A DNA stretch of 64,000 bases from the NCBI GenBank assembly GCA_004557905.1, contig SFFH01000006.1, forward strand, positions 1 to 64,000, read 5' to 3'. Made by a program: the position numbers and the translations under genes. Of this stretch, positions 49,406 through 58,506 are shown one piece after another. The DNA is from Clostridiales bacterium. GTDB lineage: Bacteria > Bacillota > Clostridia > Christensenellales > Aristaeellaceae. Position 1 is the stretch's first letter. Each line of letters begins with the position of its first letter. Below the pieces are notes generated by a model. The model was not told the origin of the DNA. It saw nothing but the letters and a program-made list of their open reading frames with translations, and ran no database searches.

Positions 49406-50668
49406 ATGAACGGAGGGTATCAGCGCATGTGCGAGGAGTTTGTCCTGTCAAATGGCGTGCGCGTGGTGGCAGAGTACATCCCGCACTTCCCGTCGGTGAG
49501 CGTGGGCCTGTGGATCGGCGCGGGCTCCATGTACGAGACGAAGGAGGAGAGCGGCCTGTCCCACTTTGTAGAGCACATGCTTTTCAAGAGCACGAAGAAT
49601 CGCACGACGAAGGAAATCGCCGTGGAGATGGACGCCATCGGCGGCCAGGTGAACGCGTTCACGGCAAAGGACTGCACCTGCTATTATGCGAAGGTCATTG
49701 CCGAGCATCTGGAGCGCGCGATGAGCCTGCTGTCTGATCTGCTGCTGAATGCGAAGATGGACGAGGCGGAGTTTGAAAAGGAGCGCGGCGTCATTCTCGA
49801 GGAGATCGCCATGTGCGAGGACACGCCGGAGGACCTGGTGTACGATCTGCTTGCGGAGGCGTACTTCGGCGATCATCCGCTGGCGCGCCCGATCCTGGGC
49901 ACGCAGGAGCAGATTGCGTCCGTCTCGCGCGAGGCGCTCATCGCGTTCCGCCAAAAGCACTACCGCCCGGACAATACCGTGCTTGCCATCGCTGGGCAGT
50001 TCGATCTGGAAGCGTTCAAGGCCATGGCCGAGCGCGATCTGGGCGCCTGGCAGGCGACGGGCCATACGGAGGAGCCTGAGGCGGTGGACGGCTGCGACGG
50101 GAGGCTCCTGTGCAGGAAGAAGGATATCGAGCAGGTGCATATCTGCCTGGCGTATCCGGGCGTGGCACAGGATGACGACGATCTGTATCCGCTGTCGGTG
50201 CTCAATAACCTCTTTGGCGGCGGGATGTCATCGCGTCTCTTCCAGCATATCCGCGAGGAGATGGGCGCGGCGTATTCTGTGTACAGCTATCCGTCTTCCT
50301 ATGCGAACTGCGGCACGATGACCATCTATGCCGGTACGTCGCCGGAACTGGCCCAGCCGGTCATCGACGCGCTGCATGACGAAATCGCAAAGCTGCTGGA
50401 CGGCGGCATCACCGACGAGGAGTTCACCATGGCGAAGGACCAGCTCAAGGTCTCCTATGTGCTGGGACTGGAGAGCAGCTCCTCGCGCATGTCCTCCATC
50501 GGCCGCAGCAAGCTGCTGCGCGGCAGGGCAATCGACCCGCAGGACGTGGTCCGGAAAATCGAGGCCGTGACCCGTGCAGACGTGGAACGCGTGATCAAGC
50601 GCATCTTCACGCAGACCTGCGCAGGCTCTGTGGTCGGCAGAGACGTCGACAAGCTGAAGGTACTGTAA
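49406..50668 (+). CDS. M16-family zinc peptidase
   Basis: A 420-residue pitrilysin-family protein. The inverted zinc motif HFVEHMLF (HxxEH) and the distal Glu in EEIAMCEDTPEDL are present, so it should be an active subunit. The C-terminal half is the usual paired domain (LFGGGMSSRLFQHIREEMGAAYSVYS). YmxG-like peptidases of this family commonly follow pnp in Firmicutes. The substrate is unknown. AGGAG precedes ATG 49406. Confidence 0.92.
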   Translation: MNGGYQRMCEEFVLSNGVRVVAEYIPHFPSVSVGLWIGAGSMYETKEESGLSHFVEHMLFKSTKNRTTKEIAVEMDAIGGQVNAFTAKDCTCYYAKVIAEHLERAMSLLSDLLLNAKMDEAEFEKERGVILEEIAMCEDTPEDLVYDLLAEAYFGDHPLARPILGTQEQIASVSREALIAFRQKHYRPDNTVLAIAGQFDLEAFKAMAERDLGAWQATGHTEEPEAVDGCDGRLLCRKKDIEQVHICLAYPGVAQDDDDLYPLSVLNNLFGGGMSSRLFQHIREEMGAAYSVYSYPSSYANCGTMTIYAGTSPELAQPVIDALHDEIAKLLDGGITDEEFTMAKDQLKVSYVLGLESSSSRMSSIGRSKLLRGRAIDPQDVVRKIEAVTRADVERVIKRIFTQTCAGSVVGRDVDKLKVL

Positions 50669-50695
50669 ACTGGCACAATTCTCCTTCGGTCAGAC

Positions 50696-50732
50696 TGTAC
50701 AATTTGACATGATTCGACAAATCGTGTACAAT
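50696..50732 (+). promoter_or_regulatory. Promoter with overlapping inverted repeat, alarmone synthetase gene
   Basis: TTGACA (50704-50709), 17 bases, TACAAT (50727-50732). TGTACAATTTG (50696-50706) and CAAATCGTGTACA (50718-50730) form a near-palindrome spanning both promoter boxes, like an operator. Confidence 0.65.
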
Positions 50733-50765
50733 AAGGACAGAAAGACCGAAAGGAGGAGCCTGCTC

Positions 50766-51455
50766 ATGCAGGAGAGTAAAGAGGTTACATTTGCTCCATG
50801 GCTGAACATGGAGATGATTGAAGAATTCAAGGATAATGCAAAGGACTATGCGCGGCTGATGAGCTACTACACCGCCGCGATGATGGAGATTGAGACCAAG
50901 TTCAAGGTGCTCAACATCGAGTTCAATAGAGGATACGACAGGAATCCCATCGAGAACATCAAGACCCGCCTGAAATCTCCGCAGAGCATCGTGGAAAAGA
51001 TGCAGCGCATCGGAAAGCCGGCGACGGTAGAGTCCATCGAGAGGGAGCTTTCCGATGTCGCGGGCGTCAGGGTCATCTGTTCGTTTGTGGATGACATCTA
51101 CAAGCTGGCCGACATGCTGGCACTGCAGGATGATATCTGTGTCCTGCGGGTCAAGGATTACATCAAGAATCCCAAGCCCAGCGGGTACCGCAGCCTGCAC
51201 ATGATCGTGGAGGTGCCCATTTTCCTGTCCAAGGAGAAGCGCTACATGCGTGTGGAGGTACAGCTGCGCACGATTGCGATGGATTTCTGGGCGAGCCTGG
51301 AGCACAAGCTGCGCTACAAGAAGGATATTCCCCAGGAGCATGCCAAGCAGATTGCCGAGCAGCTGGTGCAGTGCGCACAGACCGTCAGTGAAACCGATCA
51401 GAAGATGCTGTCCATCCGCCGGCAGATCGAGGGGCACTATCCAAAGGTGCATTGA
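50766..51455 (+). CDS. Small alarmone synthetase (RelA/SpoT synthetase domain)
   Basis: A 229-residue stand-alone (p)ppGpp synthetase of the RelQ/RelP/YwaC type. It has only the synthetase domain: R/K nucleotide residues in RLKSPQSIVEKM, DVAGVRVICSFVDDIYKLADML, KDYIKNPKPSGYRSLHMIV and EVQLRTIAMDFWASLEHKLRYK. No HD hydrolase, TGS or ACT domain is present. Such enzymes respond to stress at transcriptional level. ATG 50766 follows AAAGGAGGAG. It has its own promoter and terminator. Confidence 0.92.
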   Translation: MQESKEVTFAPWLNMEMIEEFKDNAKDYARLMSYYTAAMMEIETKFKVLNIEFNRGYDRNPIENIKTRLKSPQSIVEKMQRIGKPATVESIERELSDVAGVRVICSFVDDIYKLADMLALQDDICVLRVKDYIKNPKPSGYRSLHMIVEVPIFLSKEKRYMRVEVQLRTIAMDFWASLEHKLRYKKDIPQEHAKQIAEQLVQCAQTVSETDQKMLSIRRQIEGHYPKVH

Positions 51456-51484
51456 GCTGCGGAAAACGATCCCTGTGTTTCTTT

Positions 51485-51511
51485 GCCGCCGGTCTTTGCA
51501 GGCGGCTTTTT
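51485..51511 (+). terminator. Terminator of alarmone synthetase gene
   Basis: GCCGCC pairs with GGCGGC around a 10-base loop, then TTTTT. Confidence 0.75.
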
Positions 51512-51512
51512 C

Positions 51513-51541
51513 TTGCTCATTTCATGCCCGTATGCTATAAT
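51513..51541 (+). promoter_or_regulatory. Promoter of miaA
   Basis: TTGCTC (51513-51518), 17 bases, TATAAT (51536-51541) with extended TGC. Confidence 0.75.
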
Positions 51542-51571
51542 CGGGGACAGAAAAGCGATGGGAGAAAGCAT

Positions 51572-52471
51572 ATGAGCAGATTACCGAAGGTTGTTGCTGT
51601 AGTGGGCACGAACGCGTCCGGCAAGAGCGCGCTGGGCATTGCACTGGCGAAGAAATACGACGCGGAGATCATCTCGGCGGATTCTCGCCAGGTGTTCCGC
51701 GGCCTCGATCTGGGCAGCGGCAAGGTCACGCCCGAGGAGACGCAGGGCGTGCCGCACCACCTGATCGACGTGCGCGAGCCCAACGAATTCTTCTCCATGG
51801 CGGATTTCCAGCGCATGGCCTATCAGGCGATCGACGATATCCGCGGCAGGGGGCGTCTTCCGATGATTGTGGGCGGCACGGGCCTGTACGTCGATTCGGT
51901 GCTCGACGGGTATCTGCTCTCGGACAAGGAGCCGGATCTCGCCTACCGTGCGGAACTGGAAAAGCTGACCACGCCGCAGCTGTACGACATGCTCCTTGAA
52001 TTGAAGCCCGATGTGCAGGTGGAGAAGAACAACCGAAACCGCGTCATGCGCATCATCGAGCGCATCCATGACGGCGACGACGCGACGCCAGGCAAGCAGG
52101 CGAGGTTTGAAAGCCTGCGCCTGGGCGTGAGCTGGCCGCGCGAGGTGCTGGGCCGGCGCATCGACGAGCGCCTTGAGCGCCGCCTTGAGCAGGGCATGAT
52201 TGAAGAGGTGCAGCGCCTGATGGACGAGGGCGCGACGACGGAGTTCCTGCTGGGCCTGGGCCTGGAGTACAGGTTCATCACGCAGTACCTGATCGGCGAA
52301 ATCCCCGACAGACAGGTGATGCTCGACAAGCTGGCGATCGCCATCAAGCAGTTTGCCAAGCGCCAGATGACCTGGTTCCGCCGCAACCCGGAGATCGTGT
52401 GGCTGGACATGTCCGGCGATGCCTTCGATCAGGCATGCACGGCGGTGGATGCGTTCCTGAAAGATGAATGA
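51572..52471 (+). CDS. miaA: tRNA dimethylallyltransferase
   Basis: The 299-residue enzyme adds a dimethylallyl group to A37 of tRNAs reading UNN codons. P-loop VVGTNASGKSALGIALAKKY, then EIISADSRQVFRGLDLGSGK and VGGTGLYVDSVLDGY, and the C-terminal FAKRQMTWFRR are complete. ATG 51572 follows GGGAGA; the frame is open further upstream but crosses a terminator and the promoter. It uses the isoprenoid precursor made by the dxr/ispG pathway. Confidence 0.94.
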   Translation: MSRLPKVVAVVGTNASGKSALGIALAKKYDAEIISADSRQVFRGLDLGSGKVTPEETQGVPHHLIDVREPNEFFSMADFQRMAYQAIDDIRGRGRLPMIVGGTGLYVDSVLDGYLLSDKEPDLAYRAELEKLTTPQLYDMLLELKPDVQVEKNNRNRVMRIIERIHDGDDATPGKQARFESLRLGVSWPREVLGRRIDERLERRLEQGMIEEVQRLMDEGATTEFLLGLGLEYRFITQYLIGEIPDRQVMLDKLAIAIKQFAKRQMTWFRRNPEIVWLDMSGDAFDQACTAVDAFLKDE

Positions 52472-52477
52472 GCACAC

Positions 52478-52516
52478 AAAAACGCCCATGCATTGAACTG
52501 AAAGCATGGGCGTTTT
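52478..52516. terminator. Bidirectional terminator, miaA and MBL gene
   Basis: AAAACGCCCATGC pairs with GCATGGGCGTTTT between convergent genes. Confidence 0.85.
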
Positions 52517-52522
52517 CTGTGC

Positions 52523-53392
52523 TTACCGGATTCTTTCAACGGTCCATACGCTGCCGTCCGTCGCCAGGCGAAGCTGCTGGTTGCCGGTGAGCAGGGTTGA
52601 AATCCCGTTTTCTTTCATCTGCGTGAGGCCGTCCGTCTTCGACTGACCGCAGGTGCAGATGGCCAGACTGGGGGAGAGCATGTCAAGGAAATCCTCCTGC
52701 AGCGGCTCATAGCCGTGATGCGGGTACTTGAGGATATCGGTCTTCAGGTCGAGATGGGCCGCGTCCCCGGCCAGCAGCGTCTGCGCGGCGGCCTGGATGT
52801 CACCGGCGAAGAAGATGCGGCGCTTGCCGTACTCGATCATGAGCAGAACGGACTTGTTGTTCACGCGGGGCAGCTGCTCGTCCGTGCGCTGGTACACGGT
52901 GATGCGCGCGTCGCCGAAGGCAATCGTGTCGCCGCTGTGCACCTGGCGCAGCGGAATGCCCATCTCGTGCAGCGCGTCGTAGACCTTGAAGCGCACGTCG
53001 TCGCCGGAGGGATAGTCCTCCGGAAAGCCCAGCAGGAATTCCCCGGCGGGAATGTCCCTGAGCACATGGTTGAAGCCGCCGATGTGATCCGCGTCCGGGT
53101 GGGAGTTGAGCGCGTAGGTGAGCGAGGTGACGTTCAGGTCATCCAGCAGCGCTTTGACCTCCCGCCACTGGGTGCCGCCGCAGTCGATGAGCATCGTGTA
53201 CTCGCCGCAGCGCACGAGCGCCGCATCGCAGCCGTAGACCTGGGGAAAGAAGACCTCCAGCAGCTGGGCGTCCTGCGCAAAGGCGAAGTCCGCGTTCTCG
53301 CCGCGCGTCATATCGATGATGATCGGTTCTTCTGCGCAGGCCGCGCAGGCGGCGAGCAGCAGCATCAGGCAAAGCGCCAGAATTCTCTTCAT
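52523..53392 (-). CDS. Exported metallo-beta-lactamase-fold hydrolase, ComEC-like domain
   Basis: A 289-residue protein with a signal peptide; LLLAAC at about 11-16 could be a lipobox, making it a lipoprotein. The MBL motif HPDADHIGG (HxDxDH type) and a later YPHHGYE with GDI supply metal ligands. The fold matches the soluble hydrolase domain of ComEC, which degrades one DNA strand in competence, but no membrane competence domain is present. The substrate is unknown. It lies alone, convergent with miaA. ATG 53392 follows AAGGAG on the minus strand. Confidence 0.82.
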   Translation of the reverse strand: MKRILALCLMLLLAACAACAEEPIIIDMTRGENADFAFAQDAQLLEVFFPQVYGCDAALVRCGEYTMLIDCGGTQWREVKALLDDLNVTSLTYALNSHPDADHIGGFNHVLRDIPAGEFLLGFPEDYPSGDDVRFKVYDALHEMGIPLRQVHSGDTIAFGDARITVYQRTDEQLPRVNNKSVLLMIEYGKRRIFFAGDIQAAAQTLLAGDAAHLDLKTDILKYPHHGYEPLQEDFLDMLSPSLAICTCGQSKTDGLTQMKENGISTLLTGNQQLRLATDGSVWTVERIR

Positions 53393-53586
53393 ACGGGTGT
53401 CGCTCCTTTGGCGTCAGCAGTCGTGCGCGCCCGGCCTGGTGAAACGCGCAGGCGCCGAATGGTAAAATACGCCGCGGCGGACAAATTTCCTGCGCAGGTC
53501 AGTCGGAAAAAGAAGGAAAACGGCTGTTTCTCATGAATTAATTAGCGATTCGCCGAAGGGGAAACGCGGCGGAAGGGAGGAATAAG

Positions 53587-54597
53587 ATGGAAAAAAACAA
53601 AAGCAAAAAACCGGAACTAATCAAGAAAACCGATTTGCAGACCATGCGCGACAACTACCAGCAGGCGGCGCTGCGCAAGGAAAAGCTGTATGTGCTGCTG
53701 GATATGCTGGAAACGCAGCAGCTTTCGCCTGAGGAGCACGAGCGCGTCTATGAGCAGGCTGAAAAGCATATTCAGGAGCTGAAAGAGGAACGCGAGCAGA
53801 TGATCCTCTACATGGCGGAGGAGACGGTGTTCCTGGATGAGGCGGAGACGCGCCTCAAGGAGATCATGCGCGTGACGAGAAAGCGCGAGAAGCGGCACAT
53901 CGTCAGCCCCGCGCCGACCAATGCGCAGATCGACGCGGCGGAAAGGAAGCTGCGTCACTTCGCGCAGGGCGCCTCGTTCTACAAGCTGTTCTGGGTGTTC
54001 TTCATCGGCTGCTTTGCCGGCGTGATCGTGGAGCGCCTGTGGTGCTTTATTCGCACGGGCACGATCGAGCCGCGCGTCGGCCTGATCTACGGCCCGCTCA
54101 ATCCGGTGTACGGCATCGGCGCGCTGGCGCTGACCTGGGCGCTGTATCCGCTGCGCAACCGCTCGAAGCTGCTGTCCTTCATCGGCGGCATGATCATCGG
54201 CAGCGTGGTGGAATACGGGTGCTCGTTTGTGCAGGAGATGCTCACGGGCTCCACGTCCTGGGACTACTCGAACCAGCCGTTCAACCTGAACGGACGCATC
54301 TGTCTGTTGTACTCGGTCTATTGGGGCTTCCTGGGTGTGCTGTGGATCAAGGAGCTGTACCCGCGCATGGCAAAGGGCATCCTCAAGATTCCCAACCGGG
54401 TCGGCAAGCCGCTGACGATTGCGTTGCTCGTGTTCATGATTTTCGACTGCGTGATGTCCGGACTCAGCGTGCTGCGCTGGGTGGAGCGCCGCGCAGGCGA
54501 GCCGGCTAGCAACGGCGTCGAGGCGTACTTTGACGAGCACTATCCCGACGAACGGATGCAGGCGATCTATTCCAACCTCGTCTTCTCGGAAGAATAA
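53587..54597 (+). CDS. CmpB-type putative ABC permease with N-terminal coiled coil
   Basis: A 336-residue protein. Residues 1-100 are charged and predicted coiled coil (many E, K, Q, heptads such as LSPEEHERVYEQAEKHIQEL). The C-terminal half has about five hydrophobic segments and the family hallmark SWDYSNQPFNLNGRICLLYSVYWGFLGVLW of the CmpB-type (ABC_trans_CmpB) family. Transport function of this family is poorly tested. GGAGG precedes the ATG. Confidence 0.8.
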   Translation: MEKNKSKKPELIKKTDLQTMRDNYQQAALRKEKLYVLLDMLETQQLSPEEHERVYEQAEKHIQELKEEREQMILYMAEETVFLDEAETRLKEIMRVTRKREKRHIVSPAPTNAQIDAAERKLRHFAQGASFYKLFWVFFIGCFAGVIVERLWCFIRTGTIEPRVGLIYGPLNPVYGIGALALTWALYPLRNRSKLLSFIGGMIIGSVVEYGCSFVQEMLTGSTSWDYSNQPFNLNGRICLLYSVYWGFLGVLWIKELYPRMAKGILKIPNRVGKPLTIALLVFMIFDCVMSGLSVLRWVERRAGEPASNGVEAYFDEHYPDERMQAIYSNLVFSEE

Positions 54598-54686
54598 AGT
54601 TTTTAGGAAAAAAAGGAAAATCAGCGGCAAGAAACGAAAGACATTCTTCGTCTAGTGTGTAAAGAACACGGAAAGGAAGACGGAGA

Positions 54687-55499
54687 ATGAAAAAGATTCT
54701 GGCGCTGATTTTTTGTATGCTGCTTCTGGCGGCGGGCACGGCCCTGGCGGACGGGCAGGGTGAGTGGCTCTACAGCAGGCTCAATGGCTGGATGCAGCTG
54801 GCCGCGTATGTAGGAGACTATGACGGTTATGTCGGCGTGGACGGCTGCGGCGGCGTGACATTGTCCGACGAGGTGACGGTGACGGTCATCAGCAAGAGCG
54901 CAAGCGTCTGGTCTGAGCCGCGCACAAACAGCAAGAAGCTGTCCTCCGCGGCACATGGCAAGGGGCTCTGGTGCCGGATCGACGACCAGGGCAGGCCGAT
55001 CCTGCAGAATGGATTCTATGCCGTGGAGGCCGACGGAAGAGACGGATGGATCAACGCGGACTATGTCGTGCTGAACGACCTGGAGATCACGCTGCTGGAG
55101 AGCAATGTCCCGGCGTACGTCGCGCCGGACAAGGCCTCCAAAAAGGTCGGCTCGCTGAGCAAGCTGACGAAGTACCGCGTCATCGGCTTCTACGACGATT
55201 TCTACATCGTCAACCTGCGCGACGCGGCTGCTGCGTACATCCCCATGAGCGTGCGCCATCGCGACAATACCTTCGACCGGAACTATCACGGAGGCGGCGG
55301 CTACCGCAGGGAGGGCACGACGTACGGCAAGACGACGCTGCGCACGGGCCCGGGCAGCCGGTATCCGGAGATGGGCACGCTGAAGGCAGGCGCGACGGTC
55401 ATGGTGTACGATGTGATCGACGACTGGTATATGGTGGTCGATTCGCAGACGGGCGAGTGGGCGTTCCTCGAGCCGGGCAGCCTGAACGTTCAGCTGTGA
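54687..55499 (+). CDS. Secreted SH3-repeat protein
   Basis: A 270-residue exported protein with a signal peptide (1 to about 21, ending AAGTALA). It has three SH3b-like units: SASVWSEPRTNSKKLSSAAHG, VPAYVAPDKASKKVGSLSK and a typical final one (TTLRTGPGSRYPEMGTLKAGATVMVYDV). It probably binds the cell wall or acts in signalling; no catalytic domain. Similar in kind to the larger protein at 3430. GGAGA precedes ATG 54687. Confidence 0.83.
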   Translation: MKKILALIFCMLLLAAGTALADGQGEWLYSRLNGWMQLAAYVGDYDGYVGVDGCGGVTLSDEVTVTVISKSASVWSEPRTNSKKLSSAAHGKGLWCRIDDQGRPILQNGFYAVEADGRDGWINADYVVLNDLEITLLESNVPAYVAPDKASKKVGSLSKLTKYRVIGFYDDFYIVNLRDAAAAYIPMSVRHRDNTFDRNYHGGGGYRREGTTYGKTTLRTGPGSRYPEMGTLKAGATVMVYDVIDDWYMVVDSQTGEWAFLEPGSLNVQL

Positions 55500-55514
55500 C
55501 CGGTTAACAGCAAA

Positions 55515-55544
55515 AAAGCGCCGCTTCCGGCTTGGAAGCGGCGC
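55515..55544 (-). terminator. Terminator of AEC transporter gene
   Basis: On the minus strand GCGCCGCTTCC pairs with GGAAGCGGCGC, then TTTTTT. It may also stop the convergent SH3 gene. Confidence 0.85.
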
Positions 55545-55548
55545 ACGC

Positions 55549-56466
55549 TTACAGCAGCAGGCACAGCACCGGCAGCGTGATCAGCGAGAGCAGCGTGGAG
55601 ACGAAAACGAGGCAGGAAGCGAACGGTGCGTCGCCGTCGTAGCGCGCGGCGAGGATGGCCGTCGTGGAGCCTGCGGGCATGCCGGAGGCGAGCACCATCA
55701 CGCCGCGGACCATCGGGTCGATGGGCAGCAGCGAGAGAATCGCGAACACGGCGAGAGGGATAAGCACAAGGCGCACAAGCGTGTACCACCACATCATGCG
55801 GTCCTTCAGGTCGATGTGCTCGGCGCCGGCGAGGATGCTGCCGATGACCAGCATGGACAGGCAGGTGGTGGCGCCGCTTGCGCCGGAGAGCGCCTTCTGC
55901 AGCGGACCGGGCAGCGAGGGATTGCCGCCGAGCATCAGCACAAAGCCGATCAGCACCGCCACGATGCACGGGTGCGTGGCCAGCTTCTTGAGCACGCTCT
56001 TCCCGTCCGTGCGCGTGAACAGGGACAATCCGGCAGACCACATCACCACGCGCTGGGGAATCAGCAGAACGGAGGTCAGCAGCGTGCCCATCGCGCCGTA
56101 CACGCCGCCGATGATCGGGATGCCCAGAAAGCCGGCATTGGAGCAGACGGTGGCGTAGCGCAGGCAGGCCAGCCGCCCGGGCGACGCGCCGGGATAGAGC
56201 ACGCGGCTTGAAAGCAGGTAAAACAGCTGCACGCCCAGCGACACGGCGATCATCACGCCGCAGGAGGCGAGGATGCCGACCGTCAGGTCGATCTGGAAGG
56301 AGCAGATGATGTTGCACGGCAGGATGAAGTTGATGAGCAGATCGGACAGCGACTTGCGCCCGGCGGGCGTGATCGTGCCGATGCGGGTGAGCACGAAGCC
56401 CGCGATGATGTAGAGAAACAGCTGCGCCTGCAGCGCGGCCATGGTTTCAAACGGAGAAGTCGTCAT
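55549..56466 (-). CDS. AEC family (auxin efflux carrier-like) transporter
   Basis: A 305-residue membrane protein with about ten hydrophobic segments in two halves. The inverted-repeat pattern includes NFILPCNIICSF, the Asn-rich ATVCSNAGFLGIPI typical of AEC proteins, and ASGMPAGSTTAILAARYDGD near the end. Homologues export or import organic acids such as malate. The substrate is unknown here. GAGGT lies before the ATG on the minus strand. Confidence 0.9.
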   Translation of the reverse strand: MTTSPFETMAALQAQLFLYIIAGFVLTRIGTITPAGRKSLSDLLINFILPCNIICSFQIDLTVGILASCGVMIAVSLGVQLFYLLSSRVLYPGASPGRLACLRYATVCSNAGFLGIPIIGGVYGAMGTLLTSVLLIPQRVVMWSAGLSLFTRTDGKSVLKKLATHPCIVAVLIGFVLMLGGNPSLPGPLQKALSGASGATTCLSMLVIGSILAGAEHIDLKDRMMWWYTLVRLVLIPLAVFAILSLLPIDPMVRGVMVLASGMPAGSTTAILAARYDGDAPFASCLVFVSTLLSLITLPVLCLLL

Positions 56467-56643
56467 AGGTACCTCACAATGCGGTTGCAGTTGATGCGCC
56501 TATTGTATCGCCAAGGAAAAAGGCTGTCAAGAAAACGGCAAAAAAACGCAGAAGATGAAGCTTGCTGTCAGGGCATGCACCTGAGACGGCATAACGAATG
56601 GAGAAGCACTCCCGAAATTCATCGAATGAGCGAGGTTAGCGAC

Positions 56644-58296
56644 ATGAAAAGATGGCTGAAAGCGATGGGGATTTTGGTCATGCTGCTGTGCATGGCGAGC
56701 AGCGCGCTGGCGGCGCAGGGGGAGCTGTCCGTGCACCGGGCGGACGGTGTGGGCGGCGAGGTCTGCATGTGGGAAAAGAGCAACGGCAAAAAATACCTGT
56801 TCCTCCCGGCGTATATGCACGATCAGGCGCTTGTGCTTGAATTCAGCGGCATAAGCAGCGTGTTCATCGGCGATATGGAGCTGTCAAACGGCATGGCGGT
56901 CGATGCGATTGCGGACGGCGTGACGCTCCGGCTGGGCAAAAACGGCAGCTCCGTCACGGTGATGGAGAGCGCCAACCTGCCTGCCGTGCACATCGCGACG
57001 GCCTCCGGCAGCCTTGACCATATCCATGCGAAGAAGGGCAACAAGGAAAAGGGCAGCATGCAGATCGTCTGGCCGGACGGCGGCACCGCCCAGGCGGAGC
57101 TCGACGCCATCAAGGGCCACGGCAACGCGACGTTTGTTTATGAGAAGAAATCCTACCAGATCAAGCTGGAGGAAAAGCTGGCGCTTCCGGGCATGAATGA
57201 GGGCAAGCGGTATGTGCTGCTGGCCAATCAGCATGAGAACTCGCTGCTGCGCAACCGGATCACCTTTGCGCTGGCCCGCGCGCTGGAGCTGCCGTACACG
57301 CCGGAGTGCATGAGCGTTGACCTGTATGTGAACGGGGAATACCGGGGTAGCTATCTGCTGTGCGACAAGGTGACCATCGCCTCCGGCAGCGTGAACATCA
57401 CCGAGAGCGAGGAGGCGATTAAGGAGGCCAACGAGGCGTACATCGAGCGCGGCGGCGAGCCGGAGGCCTACGGCACAAATGAGTACGAGGTGGGCACCTG
57501 CAAGGGCGTGAGCTGGCCCAGGGAACCGGAGGACGTGACCGGCGGCTTCCTGTTTGAGCTGGAGTATAAGGATCGCTACGCGGAGGAAGCCAGCGGCGTG
57601 GTGACGCAGCGGGGACAGCCGGTCGTCGTCAAGGAGCCGGAGGAGATGAGCGCCGCGCAGGGAGAATACGCCAGCACGCTGCTGAACAGCTTTGAGCGTG
57701 CGATCTTCGCTGCCGACGGCGTGGACAGCGAGACGGGCAGGCACTATACCGAGATCGCGGATTTTGATTCGCTGGTGCGCAAGTACATGATCGAGGAGGT
57801 CTGCAAGAATTACGACGGCAACAAGAGCAGCCAGTACTTCTTCAAGGACAGCGATGCGGTCGATCCGCTGCTGTATGCGGGCCCGGTCTGGGATTATGAC
57901 AGCGCATGGGGCAACTACGCCCGCGAGGGCAGCCTGGGCCCGGCGGAGCCGGAGGGGCTGAGCATCGCCAGGCAGGGCTACGAGTACTCCTGGTGGCCGG
58001 CGCTGTACCAGCATCAGGAATTCAGAGACGCGGTGCGCAGCGTGTATGAGAGCGAGCTGCGCCCGCTCCTGCAGGTGCTGACCGGTGCGCGGGAGGCGCA
58101 GGCGGACGGCGAGGTGAAGTCCCTTGACGCCTATGCCGACGAGCTGTCGGCCTCGGCGGAAATGAACTTCGTCCGCTGGCGCGTGCTCAACCACGAGACG
58201 CGCGCGGTCAAGACCGGCGCAACCTACGCGGAAAACATTTCGTACCTGAAAAACTGGATTGAAGCGCGCATGGCATATCTGGACAAAACCTGGTAA
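56644..58296 (+). CDS. Secreted CotH-family protein kinase-like protein
   Basis: A 550-residue protein. Signal peptide 1 to about 23 (MKRWLKAMGILVMLLCMASSALA). The CotH kinase domain follows: KSYQIKLEEKLALPGMNEGKRYVLLANQHENSLLRNRITFALAR, YLLCDKVTIASG and C-terminal KNYDGNKSSQYFFKD with GPVWDYDSAWG. Bacillus CotH phosphorylates coat proteins in spores but lacks a signal peptide, so this one acts outside the membrane. GAGGTT precedes the ATG at 56644; an upstream in-frame start would lose the signal peptide. Confidence 0.88.
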   Translation: MKRWLKAMGILVMLLCMASSALAAQGELSVHRADGVGGEVCMWEKSNGKKYLFLPAYMHDQALVLEFSGISSVFIGDMELSNGMAVDAIADGVTLRLGKNGSSVTVMESANLPAVHIATASGSLDHIHAKKGNKEKGSMQIVWPDGGTAQAELDAIKGHGNATFVYEKKSYQIKLEEKLALPGMNEGKRYVLLANQHENSLLRNRITFALARALELPYTPECMSVDLYVNGEYRGSYLLCDKVTIASGSVNITESEEAIKEANEAYIERGGEPEAYGTNEYEVGTCKGVSWPREPEDVTGGFLFELEYKDRYAEEASGVVTQRGQPVVVKEPEEMSAAQGEYASTLLNSFERAIFAADGVDSETGRHYTEIADFDSLVRKYMIEEVCKNYDGNKSSQYFFKDSDAVDPLLYAGPVWDYDSAWGNYAREGSLGPAEPEGLSIARQGYEYSWWPALYQHQEFRDAVRSVYESELRPLLQVLTGAREAQADGEVKSLDAYADELSASAEMNFVRWRVLNHETRAVKTGATYAENISYLKNWIEARMAYLDKTW

Positions 58297-58332
58297 GCAG
58301 CAGGAATCGTGCAGATATTCTGGAAATGAAAG

Positions 58333-58370
58333 AAATCCCCCAAGGAATCGGACGGTTTCTTGGGATTTTT
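58333..58370 (+). terminator. Terminator of CotH-like gene
   Basis: AATCCCCCAAG pairs with CTTGGGATTT, then TTTT. Confidence 0.8.
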
Positions 58371-58412
58371 TATGTTTTATGTGTTTTTTTATGAGAAAAA
58401 GCGCTTCTGCGC

Positions 58413-58441
58413 TTGTCACCGGCGAAGAATTATTCTATAAT
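58413..58441 (+). promoter_or_regulatory. Promoter of pseudo-receiver gene
   Basis: TTGTCA (58413-58418), 17 bases, TATAAT (58436-58441), 65 bases before ATG 58507. Confidence 0.75.
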
Positions 58442-58506
58442 AGATTCTACACTTTTGTAGGATAAAAGAACATTCGAGGATGCGCTGTTTCAGCGCAGGA
58501 GGAGCC

